Below the pieces are notes generated by a model that did not search any database, was not told where the DNA came from, and was given only the letters and a program-made list of their open reading frames with translations. A stretch of DNA of 64,000 bases, taken from JAYRZB01 sp041916675 (GTDB taxonomy: Bacteria > Pseudomonadota > Alphaproteobacteria > Rhizobiales > Devosiaceae). Numbering within the stretch: the first letter of the stretch is position 1; each line of letters opens with the position of its first letter. Positions 53,071 through 61,208 of this stretch are shown here, piece by piece. The position numbers and the translations under genes were made by a program. The DNA lies in contig JAYRZB010000002.1 of NCBI GenBank assembly GCA_041916675.1, positions 124,001 through 188,000 on the forward strand, written 5' to 3'.

Positions 53071-54582
53071 TTACCCCAGCGCGCGGCGCAACAGCTTGCC
53101 ATTGGCGCTGCGCGGCAGGCTCGTAACGAAGTTGACCTGCTTGGGGCGCTTATAGGCGGCAAGCCGTAGTCCGGCATGGGCGAGCACGGCGTCCTCGGTC
53201 AGCCGCCCGCCCTCGCGCGGCACCACATAGGCTGCAATCACCGAGACATCGGGCCGCACCTGCACCTCGCGCACCGCCACTTCCAGCAGCCCCGGGCAAT
53301 CGGCCAATGCCGCCTCCACTTCGAGCGGGGAGACGCGATAGCCGCCAGCATTCATGATGTCGTCGGCCCGGCCGTGATACCAGAGATAGCCATCGGCATC
53401 GAAGGCGGCGAGGTCCCCGCCGACAAACCAATCGCCGCGCGTGGTGGCGGCATCCTCTTCGGGCCGGTTCCAGTAGCCCAGCATCAGCCCCGGATCACGC
53501 CGGTGGATGGCCAGGAGACCGACGGTTCCGGTCGGCACCGGTTCGGCCCCACCCTCGACCGGCAGGATGGCAATGCGCCGTCCGGCCTGCGGCTTGCCGG
53601 CGCTGCCCGGTCGCACCGGCACCCTTGGCCCGGAAGAGACAAAGGTCGAGCACTCGCTCATGCCCAGCGCTTCATAGAGTGGCTTGCCGGTTGCGGCCTG
53701 CCACTGGTCGAGAATGGCCGGGCTCAGGGCCTCGCCTGCTGCAAGGCAATGGCGGATGCGGACAAAATCGGCGCGGTCGAGTTCGCAATATTTCAGCATC
53801 TGCCGATAAAGCGAGGGCACGGCGGCAAAAAGGGTGGCTCCGGTGTCCCGGATCAGGCGCGGCCAGACGGTGATATCCTTGCCCCCGGTATAGAGCACGG
53901 CGGTGGCCCCCACCGACCAGGGGTCGAGCAGTCCTACCCCCAGCGTATAGCTCCAGTTGAAGGCCCCGGCATGCAGCATCACGTCATCAGGCCCGATGGC
54001 CTGCCAGTCGCGGTGCATGGGCGCGCGCCCCAGCGCCACGCGCTGGGCATGCAGCACGCCCTTGGGGCGGCTCGAGGTACCCGATGTGTAGATCATGTAG
54101 GCGGGGTCTTCAGAGCCGGTATTAGCATAGCCCCTCTGCCCCGGCTCGCTGCCGGGCCGGATCAGGCCCGCCCCGTCCACGGCGATGACGCCTCTGGGCA
54201 GGGCGAGGCCGGTTTCGGCGGTGACCACAGCCCGCGCGCCGCTGTCGGCCAGCAGGAACTGGGCTTCCGCTTCGGTCAATTGCGCCGAAACCGGTATCGG
54301 CACCAGCCCGGCGGCGATTGCGCCAAAAAAGGTGAGCGCATAGGCCGAGTTGTTGGGCAGGCGCAGCAGCACGCGGTCGCCATGGTCCAGCCCGAGACCT
54401 CGCAGGCGCCCCGCCACCCGCAGTACGGCAGTTTCGAGCGCCCCATAGCGCCAGTGCTCGGGCACAGTGCCGGGCTCTCCAATTACCACGAGCGCCAGCT
54501 TGTCGGGCTGGCTTTTGGCCCAGTGCGCGAGGCAATGCCGGGCGAGGTTGAAGCGCTCGGGCAGGGGTGGGAAACCGCTCAT
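53071..54582 (-). CDS. AMP-forming acyl-CoA synthetase, benzoate-CoA-ligase-like
   Basis: A 503-residue ANL-superfamily enzyme that activates a carboxylic acid with ATP and CoA. Core motifs: YTSGTSSRPKGVLHAQR, SLYRQMLKYCE, LGMSECSTF, GDLAAFDADGYLWYHGRADDIMNAGGYRVSP and the catalytic lysine region PRSANGKLLRRALG near the C-terminus. The MNAGGYRVSP form resembles benzoate/aryl-type ligases, but substrate cannot be set. It is the last gene of a left-reading operon with dehydrogenases, EthD, VOC and amidohydrolase genes. Confidence 0.85.
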   Translation of the reverse strand: MSGFPPLPERFNLARHCLAHWAKSQPDKLALVVIGEPGTVPEHWRYGALETAVLRVAGRLRGLGLDHGDRVLLRLPNNSAYALTFFGAIAAGLVPIPVSAQLTEAEAQFLLADSGARAVVTAETGLALPRGVIAVDGAGLIRPGSEPGQRGYANTGSEDPAYMIYTSGTSSRPKGVLHAQRVALGRAPMHRDWQAIGPDDVMLHAGAFNWSYTLGVGLLDPWSVGATAVLYTGGKDITVWPRLIRDTGATLFAAVPSLYRQMLKYCELDRADFVRIRHCLAAGEALSPAILDQWQAATGKPLYEALGMSECSTFVSSGPRVPVRPGSAGKPQAGRRIAILPVEGGAEPVPTGTVGLLAIHRRDPGLMLGYWNRPEEDAATTRGDWFVGGDLAAFDADGYLWYHGRADDIMNAGGYRVSPLEVEAALADCPGLLEVAVREVQVRPDVSVIAAYVVPREGGRLTEDAVLAHAGLRLAAYKRPKQVNFVTSLPRSANGKLLRRALG

Positions 54583-54585
54583 GGC

Positions 54586-55362
54586 TCACGCCGGGCCAGT
54601 CTGCAGCCAGTCCGGTGCATCGGGGATGCCCTGCACCGTCCAGCCGCCGTCGACCACCATGGCCTGCCCGGTCATGTAGCTGGCCTCGTCACCGGCGAGG
54701 AACCTGACCGCCTCGGCAATCTCCTCGGTCCGGGCCAGTCGGTGCATGGGTACACGGTTGACCATCCAGTCTTCCTGCAGCGAGCCATCGGCCAGCCCCT
54801 GCTCGATGAACCTGGTGCGGGTAAAGCCCGGCGCGACAGCATTGACGCGGATGCGCGCCGTGGCGACTTCGGTGGCCAGCGCCCGCGTCAGCCCCAGAAT
54901 GCCGGCCTTGGCCGCGCAATAGGCACCGCGCCCGGGCAGGCCGACAAAAGCCGCTGTCGAAGCAATCGAGACAATAGCCCCGCCCTGGCCACGCGCCACC
55001 ATACGCGGCACCGCTTCGGAGGCGCAGAGGAAAAAGCCGTTAAGGTGGGTGGCCACCACGGCAGAAAAATCGGCAAACGAGACCTTGCCCACCAGCCCCA
55101 CGCGCTGGATGCCGGCATTGTTGACAAGGATATCGATCTGCCCGGCGGCGCGGTCGATTTCGGTGAAGGCGGCGGCGACGCTATAGGGGCTGGTGACGTC
55201 GGTTTCGAGATAGATCACACCATTGCGGGGCTCTTCGGGGGCGGATTTGTCGAGGCTGAACACCTGAGCCCCGTCGGCGAGCAATCGTGCCGCAATGGCA
55301 TCGCCAATGCCCCGCGCCCCACCGGTGACGGCGGCAACCTTGCCGACGAGCGACCTGGTCAT
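54586..55362 (-). CDS. SDR-family oxidoreductase
   Basis: A 258-residue classical short-chain dehydrogenase. Cofactor loop TGGARGIGDAIAARLL with an acidic residue in SLDKS (NAD preference likely), NNAGIQRVG, catalytic SIASTAAF with Ser, YCAAK with Tyr and Lys, and APGFTRTRFIEQG. Substrate is a sugar, sugar acid or hydroxyacid; the neighbouring lactonase-like and dehydratase genes favour a sugar derivative. GGGAGA precedes the ATG. Confidence 0.88.
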   Translation of the reverse strand: MTRSLVGKVAAVTGGARGIGDAIAARLLADGAQVFSLDKSAPEEPRNGVIYLETDVTSPYSVAAAFTEIDRAAGQIDILVNNAGIQRVGLVGKVSFADFSAVVATHLNGFFLCASEAVPRMVARGQGGAIVSIASTAAFVGLPGRGAYCAAKAGILGLTRALATEVATARIRVNAVAPGFTRTRFIEQGLADGSLQEDWMVNRVPMHRLARTEEIAEAVRFLAGDEASYMTGQAMVVDGGWTVQGIPDAPDWLQTGPA

Positions 55363-55372
55363 GGCAGTCTCC

Positions 55373-56140
55373 CTAGTACATCAGCCAGCCGCCGCTGACA
55401 TTGATCGTGGCACCGGTGATGTATTCGGCTGCGTCCGAGGCTAAAAACAGCACCGTGCCCGCCACCTGCGAGGGGTGAGCGAGATAACCGAGGGGAATTT
55501 GCGCCGCAATGCCGGCGAGCGCGGCATCGTCCATGCCCTGGCGCATCATGGCTGTGTCGGCCGCGCCCGGCGACACCGCATTGACGGTGATACGATCCCT
55601 GGCCAGCGAACGGGCCAGCCCGCGCGTCATCGAAACAATGCCGCCTTTGCTCGCCGCATAGGCTACCGACCCGCCAAAGCCGCCACTCTGCCAGCCCTGC
55701 GAGGTGAAATTGATGATCCGCCCGCCGGTGCCCTGGGCGTGCATGACCATGGCCGCTGCCTGCGCCAGAAAGAAGGTGGCTTTGAGGTTCACCTCATGCT
55801 GGAAATCCCAGTCGGCCTCGGTCACTTCAAAAACCGAGGGGCGCCGAACGAGGACAGCGGCAGTCTGGATCAGAATATCGAGTCCGCCAAGCCCGGCCAC
55901 GGCCCGTTCCACCAGCCCCAGATGGCTGCCGACGGGGCGCACGTCATGGGGAAGCGCCAGATGCGGACCGCCGGCCATTTCGGCAACCAGGGCAGCGACC
56001 TTTCCGGCATCGAGATCAACAACACCGACAAGCGCCCCCGCATCGCCAAGCGCCAGCGCCACTTCGCGCCCGATGCCGCCGGTCGCGCCGGTCAACAGCA
56101 CGCGCTTGCCGGCAAGCCCGGCATTGAGGTCAAATCCCAT
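55373..56140 (-). CDS. SDR-family oxidoreductase (second copy)
   Basis: A 255-residue short-chain dehydrogenase: TGATGGIGREVALALG, VVDLD (NAD-type acidic end of strand 2), NFTSQGWQS with the active Ser, YAASKGG with Tyr/Lys, SPGAADTAMMRQG, and the terminal ITGATINVSGGWLMY. It shares the fold but little sequence with the adjacent SDR, so the two may catalyse separate oxidations of the same pathway. The NNAG motif is changed to QTAA. AGGAGGG precedes the ATG by five bases. Confidence 0.87.
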   Translation of the reverse strand: MGFDLNAGLAGKRVLLTGATGGIGREVALALGDAGALVGVVDLDAGKVAALVAEMAGGPHLALPHDVRPVGSHLGLVERAVAGLGGLDILIQTAAVLVRRPSVFEVTEADWDFQHEVNLKATFFLAQAAAMVMHAQGTGGRIINFTSQGWQSGGFGGSVAYAASKGGIVSMTRGLARSLARDRITVNAVSPGAADTAMMRQGMDDAALAGIAAQIPLGYLAHPSQVAGTVLFLASDAAEYITGATINVSGGWLMY

Positions 56141-56149
56141 CGCGCCCTC

Positions 56150-56482
56150 CTAGCGTCCGTCCGGCGGGGGCACCGCCGTCTTTTCAATCACAAAGCACGA
56201 TTGCGCTTCGGCCATGAACAGCTTGCGGTCGGCAACCAGCTGGCTGGCAAAGGGTTCGGTGGCGAAAGCGGCTTTTGCCGCCTCGATGCTGTCGAACCAG
56301 ATTTCTCCCACGCCATCCCAGGCCGCTTCCTCCGGCGTCCAGCTTTGCACAAGACCAAAGCGCAGGCCCCTGAGCCCCGGCATTTGCCGCACGATGGCCG
56401 CATGCGGGCCGGTCCAGTGGGCAAAGAAGGCCTCCCGGCTCAGTTCGGGTTTGCGGCGGATGAAACTGATGCGCTTGATCAT
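56150..56482 (-). CDS. EthD-domain protein (dimeric alpha/beta barrel)
   Basis: A 110-residue protein with the EthD family pattern: MIKRISFIRRKPELSREAFFAHWTGPHAAI, then FGLVQSWTPEEAAW and DGVGEIWFDSIEAAKAAF. These fold as ferredoxin-like dimers; members are found beside ring-cleaving or degradative enzymes and some may be isomerases or mutarotases. Function here is unassigned. Starts in an ATGA overlap with the VOC gene stop. Confidence 0.85.
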   Translation of the reverse strand: MIKRISFIRRKPELSREAFFAHWTGPHAAIVRQMPGLRGLRFGLVQSWTPEEAAWDGVGEIWFDSIEAAKAAFATEPFASQLVADRKLFMAEAQSCFVIEKTAVPPPDGR

Positions 56483-56964
56483 GGTGACCCCAGGGGCTTT
56501 GGCGGCTGGAACAGCTCAAGCGTAATCCCGTCATGGATGCGCAAATAGGCGGCGCGTGCGCCCTTGTTGGGCCCGCCATCGATATTGACCGGACCATCGG
56601 GATCAACCGGCCGGGCTCCGGCATCGACCGCCCGGCGCCAGGCAATGGCGGCATCATCGACCCGGAGGCAGAGGTGGACATTGCCTGGATTGGCGGTGGC
56701 TTCTGGATTGGGTTGTTTGTGGGGCAACTGATAATCGAGCAGTTCGAGCGTATTACCGCCCGGCAGGTCGACAAAGGCGGCGCGGATGGCAATGCCGGGA
56801 TAGCCCACCACCCGCCCGAGATAGGGCCGGTCGAGCGTGGTGCGCCAGCGCGCCGGTGCGCCCAGAAAGCTCTCCCAGAAAGCCAATGCGGTTTCGAGAT
56901 CGGCAATCGACATGCCGATATGGTGAAGGCCGCTGGCGCCAGCCACGTGTCCTTGTCGGTTCAT
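56479..56964 (-). CDS. VOC-family (glyoxalase/dioxygenase superfamily) protein
   Basis: A 161-residue vicinal-oxygen-chelate protein. Metal ligands plausible in GLHHIGMSIADLETALAFWESFLG (His), GGNTLELLDYQ (Glu), NVHLCLRVDD (His) and HDGITLELFQP (Glu). Members include epimerases, isomerases and dioxygenases; it may process a diketo or ring intermediate. Located between the amidohydrolase and EthD genes and overlapping the latter. Confidence 0.85.
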   Translation of the reverse strand: MNRQGHVAGASGLHHIGMSIADLETALAFWESFLGAPARWRTTLDRPYLGRVVGYPGIAIRAAFVDLPGGNTLELLDYQLPHKQPNPEATANPGNVHLCLRVDDAAIAWRRAVDAGARPVDPDGPVNIDGGPNKGARAAYLRIHDGITLELFQPPKPLGSP

Positions 56965-56967
56965 GGT

Positions 56968-57837
56968 CTATATCCTGAAAATGCGTTCGGCATTGCCCGA
57001 GAACAGCTTGACCTGCTCGGCCCGGCTGAACCCGGCAATGATCTGCGCATAGGCATTGATGACATCGGGATAGGACGAGAACATGCGGTCAACCGGCCAG
57101 TTGGTGCCGAACACCACCCGGTCAATTCCGAAGGCCTCGATGCTGCCCAGCACATAGGGGCGGATGGAATCGATGGTCCAGAGCGGATCGCACATGCCAA
57201 GTCCGGAGACTTTCATGATCACATTGGGGGCCATGGCCATGGTGGTCATCGCCGCCCGCCAGGCCCTGAAACTTTCAGCATCGCGCTGCATCGGGATGGC
57301 GCAGTGGTCAACGCAGATGGCAATGCCGGGAAAGGCCTGCGCCAGGCTCAGGAGGTCATCGGCCAGTTCAATGCGCGTATCGATGCACGACACAAGGTTA
57401 CGGCTTTCGAGCTCGGCAAAGCCCCGGCGCCAGGCTGCATCGATGAGATAACGCCCGTCGCCGAAATTGCGGATGCCGCGCACATTCTTGTAGGCAAGGT
57501 GCCGGTCGAGCACCCGCGCCGCATCGGGCCGGGCAAGGTGGCATTCGGCAACAATCCCCTGCGGAAAGCCGGTCTGGTCGGCAAACCCCTGCAGCCAGGC
57601 GGTTTCATCGACCGGATCGGGGGTGTTGACCGCCGCCTGCACGTGAATGGCCTTGCTCACATTGGCAAAGCGGATTTCGGCCAGATAGTCCTTGATGAAG
57701 TAATGCTGGGATTTCAGCGGATCGGTATCGGGCAGGAAGCCGTGCACGGCATCGGGCTCGAGCCAGCCATAGCGCAGGCTCTTGTGTTTCATGTCATGGA
57801 GGTGAAAGTGGGTGTCGACAAATTCAAGCTCAGCCAC
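56968..57837 (-). CDS. Amidohydrolase superfamily, lactonase-like (COG3618 type)
   Basis: A 289-residue TIM-barrel hydrolase. The metal site HxH is in FVDTHFHLHD, later His in ICVDHCAIP, and the last strand reads FGTNWPVD, where many relatives have Asp in place of Asn. Related enzymes hydrolyse sugar lactones or lignin-derived lactones. The start is GTG at 57837 with GGAGGG upstream; it overlaps the previous gene's stop by eight bases. A further 15 codons upstream are open but lie within that gene. Confidence 0.85.
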   Translation of the reverse strand: MAELEFVDTHFHLHDMKHKSLRYGWLEPDAVHGFLPDTDPLKSQHYFIKDYLAEIRFANVSKAIHVQAAVNTPDPVDETAWLQGFADQTGFPQGIVAECHLARPDAARVLDRHLAYKNVRGIRNFGDGRYLIDAAWRRGFAELESRNLVSCIDTRIELADDLLSLAQAFPGIAICVDHCAIPMQRDAESFRAWRAAMTTMAMAPNVIMKVSGLGMCDPLWTIDSIRPYVLGSIEAFGIDRVVFGTNWPVDRMFSSYPDVINAYAQIIAGFSRAEQVKLFSGNAERIFRI

Positions 57838-58915
57838 GTCCCAGCCCTCCCCGGCTTTGGTGCCGCGATACGGCGCTGGCAATCGCCTGCCCCAGCGCCT
57901 GTGTCGAGGCGGTGCCGCCCATGTCGCGGGTCAGGTTCTCGCCCGATGCCAGCACCCGTTCTATGGCGCTGACAATGGCGGCTGCCGCGTCGGGGGCGCC
58001 CAGGTGTTCGAGCATCATGGCGCCCGACCAGATCTGCCCGATGGGGTTGGCGATATTCTTGCCCGCAATGTCGGGGGCCGAGCCATGGACGGGCTCGAAC
58101 ATCGAGGGAAATCGCCGCTCGGGATTGAGATTGCCCGATGGCGCAATCCCGATGGTGCCGGTCACCGCCGGGCCGAGATCGGAGAGGATATCGCCGAACA
58201 GGTTTCCCGCCACCACCACATCAAAGCTCGATGGCCGCCGCACGAAATGGGCGGTCAGGATGTCGATATGGTATTGTTCGGTGGCCACATCGGGATAGGC
58301 GCGGGCATTGGCCCGGAAGCGCTCGTCCCAATAGGGCATGGTGTGGATGATGCCGTTCGACTTGGTGGCCGAGGTCAATTTGCCCTTGCGTTTGCGGGCC
58401 AGCTCGAAGGCAAAGCGCATCACCCGATCGCACCCGTGCCGGGTCAGCACCGTGTCCTGGATGACCATTTCCTGGTCGGTATCGGGAAACATCCGGCCCC
58501 CGACCTCGGAATACTCGCCCTCGTTATTCTCGCGCACGATGTAAAAGTCGATGGCGCCGGGATTGGCGAGCGGAGAGGGCACGCCCTCGAACAGGCGCAC
58601 CGGCCTGAGGTTCACATATTGCTGGAAATTGCGCCGGATCGGCATCAGGAGGGTCCATAGCGATTCCACATCCGAAACCGTCGGCCAGCCGATGGCGCCC
58701 AGAAAGATGGCATCGTGGCCGGAAATGCGCGCCAACCCATCCTCGGGCATCATGCGCCCGAAGCGGGCATGATGGTCGCATCCCCAGTCCTTGCGGTCAA
58801 AGCGCAGGTCGAGCCCGAAGACCCTGGCCGCCGCCTCGAGCACGCGCACGCCCTCGGGCACCACTTCCTTGCCGATGCCGTCGCCTTCGATCACTGCAAT
58901 CGTGTGCCCGCCCAT
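57830..58915 (-). CDS. Tartrate/malate-type dehydrogenase (isocitrate/isopropylmalate family)
   Basis: A 361-residue NAD-dependent beta-hydroxyacid oxidative decarboxylase. Features: TIAVIEGDGIGKEVVPEGVRVLE, FLGAIGWPTVSD, YVNLRPVRLFEGV, DFYIVRENNEGEYSEVGGR (the family's active-site loop), TSATKSNGI, NLFGDILSDLG, SMFEPVHGSAPDIAGK. This subfamily covers tartrate dehydrogenase and D-malate dehydrogenase. First gene of the left-reading operon; an operator-like motif lies 45 bp upstream. GGAGG precedes the ATG. Confidence 0.92.
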   Translation of the reverse strand: MGGHTIAVIEGDGIGKEVVPEGVRVLEAAARVFGLDLRFDRKDWGCDHHARFGRMMPEDGLARISGHDAIFLGAIGWPTVSDVESLWTLLMPIRRNFQQYVNLRPVRLFEGVPSPLANPGAIDFYIVRENNEGEYSEVGGRMFPDTDQEMVIQDTVLTRHGCDRVMRFAFELARKRKGKLTSATKSNGIIHTMPYWDERFRANARAYPDVATEQYHIDILTAHFVRRPSSFDVVVAGNLFGDILSDLGPAVTGTIGIAPSGNLNPERRFPSMFEPVHGSAPDIAGKNIANPIGQIWSGAMMLEHLGAPDAAAAIVSAIERVLASGENLTRDMGGTASTQALGQAIASAVSRHQSRGGLGRG

Positions 58916-58959
58916 GCGCCCCTCCGCCTCCCAAGACGCTCCCGCAAGGGCGTCAAATA

Positions 58960-58978
58960 ATAACGTTTCAATTTATAG
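58960..58978. promoter_or_regulatory. Operator-like motif, copy 1 (dehydrogenase operon side)
   Basis: ATAACGTTTCAATTTATAG shares ATAACGTTTCAAT exactly with the copy 418 bp to the right. It lies 45-63 bp upstream of the tartrate-type dehydrogenase start; on the minus strand TATTAT (58962-58957) could be the -10, with no good -35. The AACGTT core and TTTCAAT arm recall LacI-family operators. Confidence 0.6.
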
Positions 58979-59377
58979 CGCCGCAGATTGGACAATTCAA
59001 GGGCGATGCCGGACGGAGCATCCGGCTCATACTTTGGTCTAGTGGCCTACAGCTCCATCGCGGGCCGTGATTGTTCACTGGTGAAGCGGGGGTCGGTCCG
59101 GGGTGGAGGTGATGGCAGGCGCGGAGTGGCATCGCTCCCATCGATCAGCGCCTGATCTGGCGGTGAGATATCAGGAAATACAGGGGTTTTGAGCCCAGAA
59201 TCGGACTGTTGTGAGCAGGGGCATGTCGGCGCCTTTGGCTTGTATCGCAAACCTTGGCGGAGCCCGCCATTGCAGAGTGCCCGCGGCGCGCGGCGCCGTC
59301 AATGGCGGGGCGCTGGCGGACCGGGCGCGGGAGCCCGCTCGGTATACATTGTTGCAGAAAGGGGCTTGCGTTGCGCG

Positions 59378-59394
59378 ATAACGTTTCAATATAG
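59378..59394. promoter_or_regulatory. Operator-like motif, copy 2, overlapping a promoter
   Basis: ATAACGTTTCAATATAG occupies the spacer and -10 of a good promoter: TTGCGT (59366-59371), 18 bp, TATAGT (59390-59395). A protein bound here would block RNA polymerase, so repression is likely. Drives the right-reading SDR operon 165 bp downstream. Confidence 0.65.
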
Positions 59395-59558
59395 TTTGAT
59401 CGTTAGGTCGACCGCGACCGATCAGGTCGGGGACATCGCGCTACGGGACAAGGGAACGCAGCCAGCCATCCCTCGGCGCCGCCAGACCGGGCAAACCGAA
59501 GGCCGCATGCAGGCGGGCCGGGAGGAACAATGCAATCGCTGCCGGGGAGGGCAGGGCA

Positions 59559-60305
59559 ATGCAGGCAAAGGGTCAAAAGCGCGCGGTGGTCACCGGAGCC
59601 GGTTCGGGCATCGGCAAGGCCGTGGCCCGCCGCCTGATCCGCGAGGGCATCGCCGTCACCGCGGTCGATATCGACGCCAGCAAGCTTGCCGATGCAACAG
59701 CGTTCGGCTGTACCCCGCACGTCGCCGATCTGGCCGAGCCCAGCCAGCGCGCCGACCTTGCCGCCCGCTGCGCGGGCTTTGACTATCTGGTCAACTCCGC
59801 CGGCATCATCCGCATCAAGCCCATCTTTGAAGTCACCGTCGAGGACTGGCGGCTCGTGCAGACCGTCAACGCCGAGTCCGTGTTCTTTCTCTGCCAGCAG
59901 ATCGGGGGCGCCCTCAATCCGGGCGGGGCGATTGTGAACCTGTCATCGAGCTCGTCCAAGCTCTCGACCTCGATCGATGTGGCGCCCTATGCGGCCTCCA
60001 AGACCGCGATCCTGTCGATCACCCGCTCGTTTGCCTATGCGCTCGCCAGCCGCCCCGTGCGGGTTAACGCCATCTGTCCGGGCATTGTCGATACCGAAAT
60101 GCAGGACACGTTTCTCGACAACGTGGCGCGCCAGCGTGGCCTGACCGCCGCCGAGCTCGACACCCAACGCAAGAAAGCCGTGCCGCTCGGGCGCGGGGCC
60201 AGCGCCGATGAGTGTGCTGGAGCCATCTGGTTCCTGCTCTCGGACGAGGCAGCCTATATGACCGGCCAATCGGTGAATTTCACCGGCGGCATGGTCACCT
60301 GGTAA
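59559..60305 (+). CDS. SDR-family oxidoreductase (right operon)
   Basis: A 248-residue short-chain dehydrogenase: VVTGAGSGIGKAVARRLI, VDIDAS (NAD-type), NSAGIIRIKP, NLSSSSSKLS, YAASKTAILS, CPGIVDTEMQ, terminal MTGQSVNFTGGMVTW. Resembles dehydrogenases of 2-keto-3-deoxy-sugar acid pathways. ATG at 59559 follows GGGGAGG by eight bases. An upstream ATG at 59530, with its own strong GGAGGA, is out of frame and could be a short leader. Confidence 0.88.
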   Translation: MQAKGQKRAVVTGAGSGIGKAVARRLIREGIAVTAVDIDASKLADATAFGCTPHVADLAEPSQRADLAARCAGFDYLVNSAGIIRIKPIFEVTVEDWRLVQTVNAESVFFLCQQIGGALNPGGAIVNLSSSSSKLSTSIDVAPYAASKTAILSITRSFAYALASRPVRVNAICPGIVDTEMQDTFLDNVARQRGLTAAELDTQRKKAVPLGRGASADECAGAIWFLLSDEAAYMTGQSVNFTGGMVTW

Positions 60306-60320
60306 CATGAGGGGAAGTCC

Positions 60321-61199
60321 ATGAAAAAGCCGATGATCACCCGCGCCACTGGCCTTGGCCACCCCGAGGGGCCGTGCCTGCTCGATGACGGGCGCGTGGT
60401 TTATGCCAATTCCTACGCTAGCGAGATCGGCGTCTGGGACCCCAAGACCGGCAAGCAGGGCACCTATGCCTTTGTCGGGGGCGGGCCCAATGCCTGCATG
60501 CTGGGAAGTGACGGGGCCATCTATTCCACCCAATATGCCAAGATCGGCGCCTGGATCGCCCCGGTGCAGCGCCCATCCTCGATCCAGCGGACCTGGCCCG
60601 ACGGGCGGGTCGAGGTGCTGGTGACCCATGCCGATGGCGTTGCCTTCGATGGGCCGAACGATCTGTGCTTTGGCCCCGATGGGCGGCTCTGGTTCACCGA
60701 TTCCGGTGACTGGGACCCGGCCAACAAGCCGCACAAAGGCCGGATCGTTGTGGTCGAGAAGAACGGCACGGCCAAAATCGTCGAGGAGCTGGATCACGTC
60801 TATCCCAATGGCCTCGTCGTTGAGGCCGATGGCAGCGTGGTGTGGGTTGAAAGCTATACGATGCGCGTCATCCGCCGCCGGCCCGATGGCACCAAGAAGG
60901 TGATCCATACCCTGGCCGAGGGGCACATCCCCGACGGGCTCAAGATCGATATCAACGGTGATCTCTGGATCACCACCGTGGCTTCGGGCGGGATCGACTG
61001 GCTCGGCGCCGATGGCACGCACAAGGGCTTTCTGGAAGTGGGCGGCACCATCCTGAACTGCTGTTTTGCCCCCGGCGGGCGGCTGTTCTGCTGCGACATG
61101 GGGCCCTTCGACGTCTCGGGCGCAGCCATGTCGGGCCGCCTGGTCGAGGTCGACCTCGGGATCGAGGGCCTGCCGCACTGGCGCGGCGCCATAGCTTAG
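60321..61199 (+). CDS. SMP-30/gluconolactonase family lactonase
   Basis: A 292-residue six-bladed beta-propeller of the SMP-30/gluconolactonase/LRE type. Key parts: GLGHPEGPCLLDDGRVVYANSYAS with the metal Glu, GPNDLCFGPDGRLWFTDSGDW, YPNGLVVEADGSVVWVES with the central Asn, and GHIPDGLKIDINGDLWITTV with the metal Asp. It opens a sugar lactone. Follows the SDR by 15 bp and precedes the enolase-type gene by 9 bp. Confidence 0.9.
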   Translation: MKKPMITRATGLGHPEGPCLLDDGRVVYANSYASEIGVWDPKTGKQGTYAFVGGGPNACMLGSDGAIYSTQYAKIGAWIAPVQRPSSIQRTWPDGRVEVLVTHADGVAFDGPNDLCFGPDGRLWFTDSGDWDPANKPHKGRIVVVEKNGTAKIVEELDHVYPNGLVVEADGSVVWVESYTMRVIRRRPDGTKKVIHTLAEGHIPDGLKIDINGDLWITTVASGGIDWLGADGTHKGFLEVGGTILNCCFAPGGRLFCCDMGPFDVSGAAMSGRLVEVDLGIEGLPHWRGAIA

Positions 61200-61208
61200 G
61201 ACGAACCG

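Larger units (their letters stand above)
58916..59558. promoter_or_regulatory. 643 bp divergent control region of two catabolic operons
   Basis: No convincing gene is present. It carries two copies of an operator-like motif near its two ends, a palindrome GATCAG-CGC-CTGATC (59143-59157), and at the right end a leader with two strong ribosome sites. The middle 300 bp is GC-rich; open frames there on either strand have no start site or family match. The length is more than two promoters need and could hold an extra site or a lost gene. Confidence 0.6.

Noticed and set aside
59047..59389. Short minus-strand frames in the same gap
   Set aside because: No ribosome sites or recognisable domains; explained by base composition.
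59189..59782. A 197-codon plus-strand frame in the divergent control region
   Set aside because: It runs out of frame into the SDR gene, has no good ribosome site and its translation is Arg/Gly-rich with no family features.
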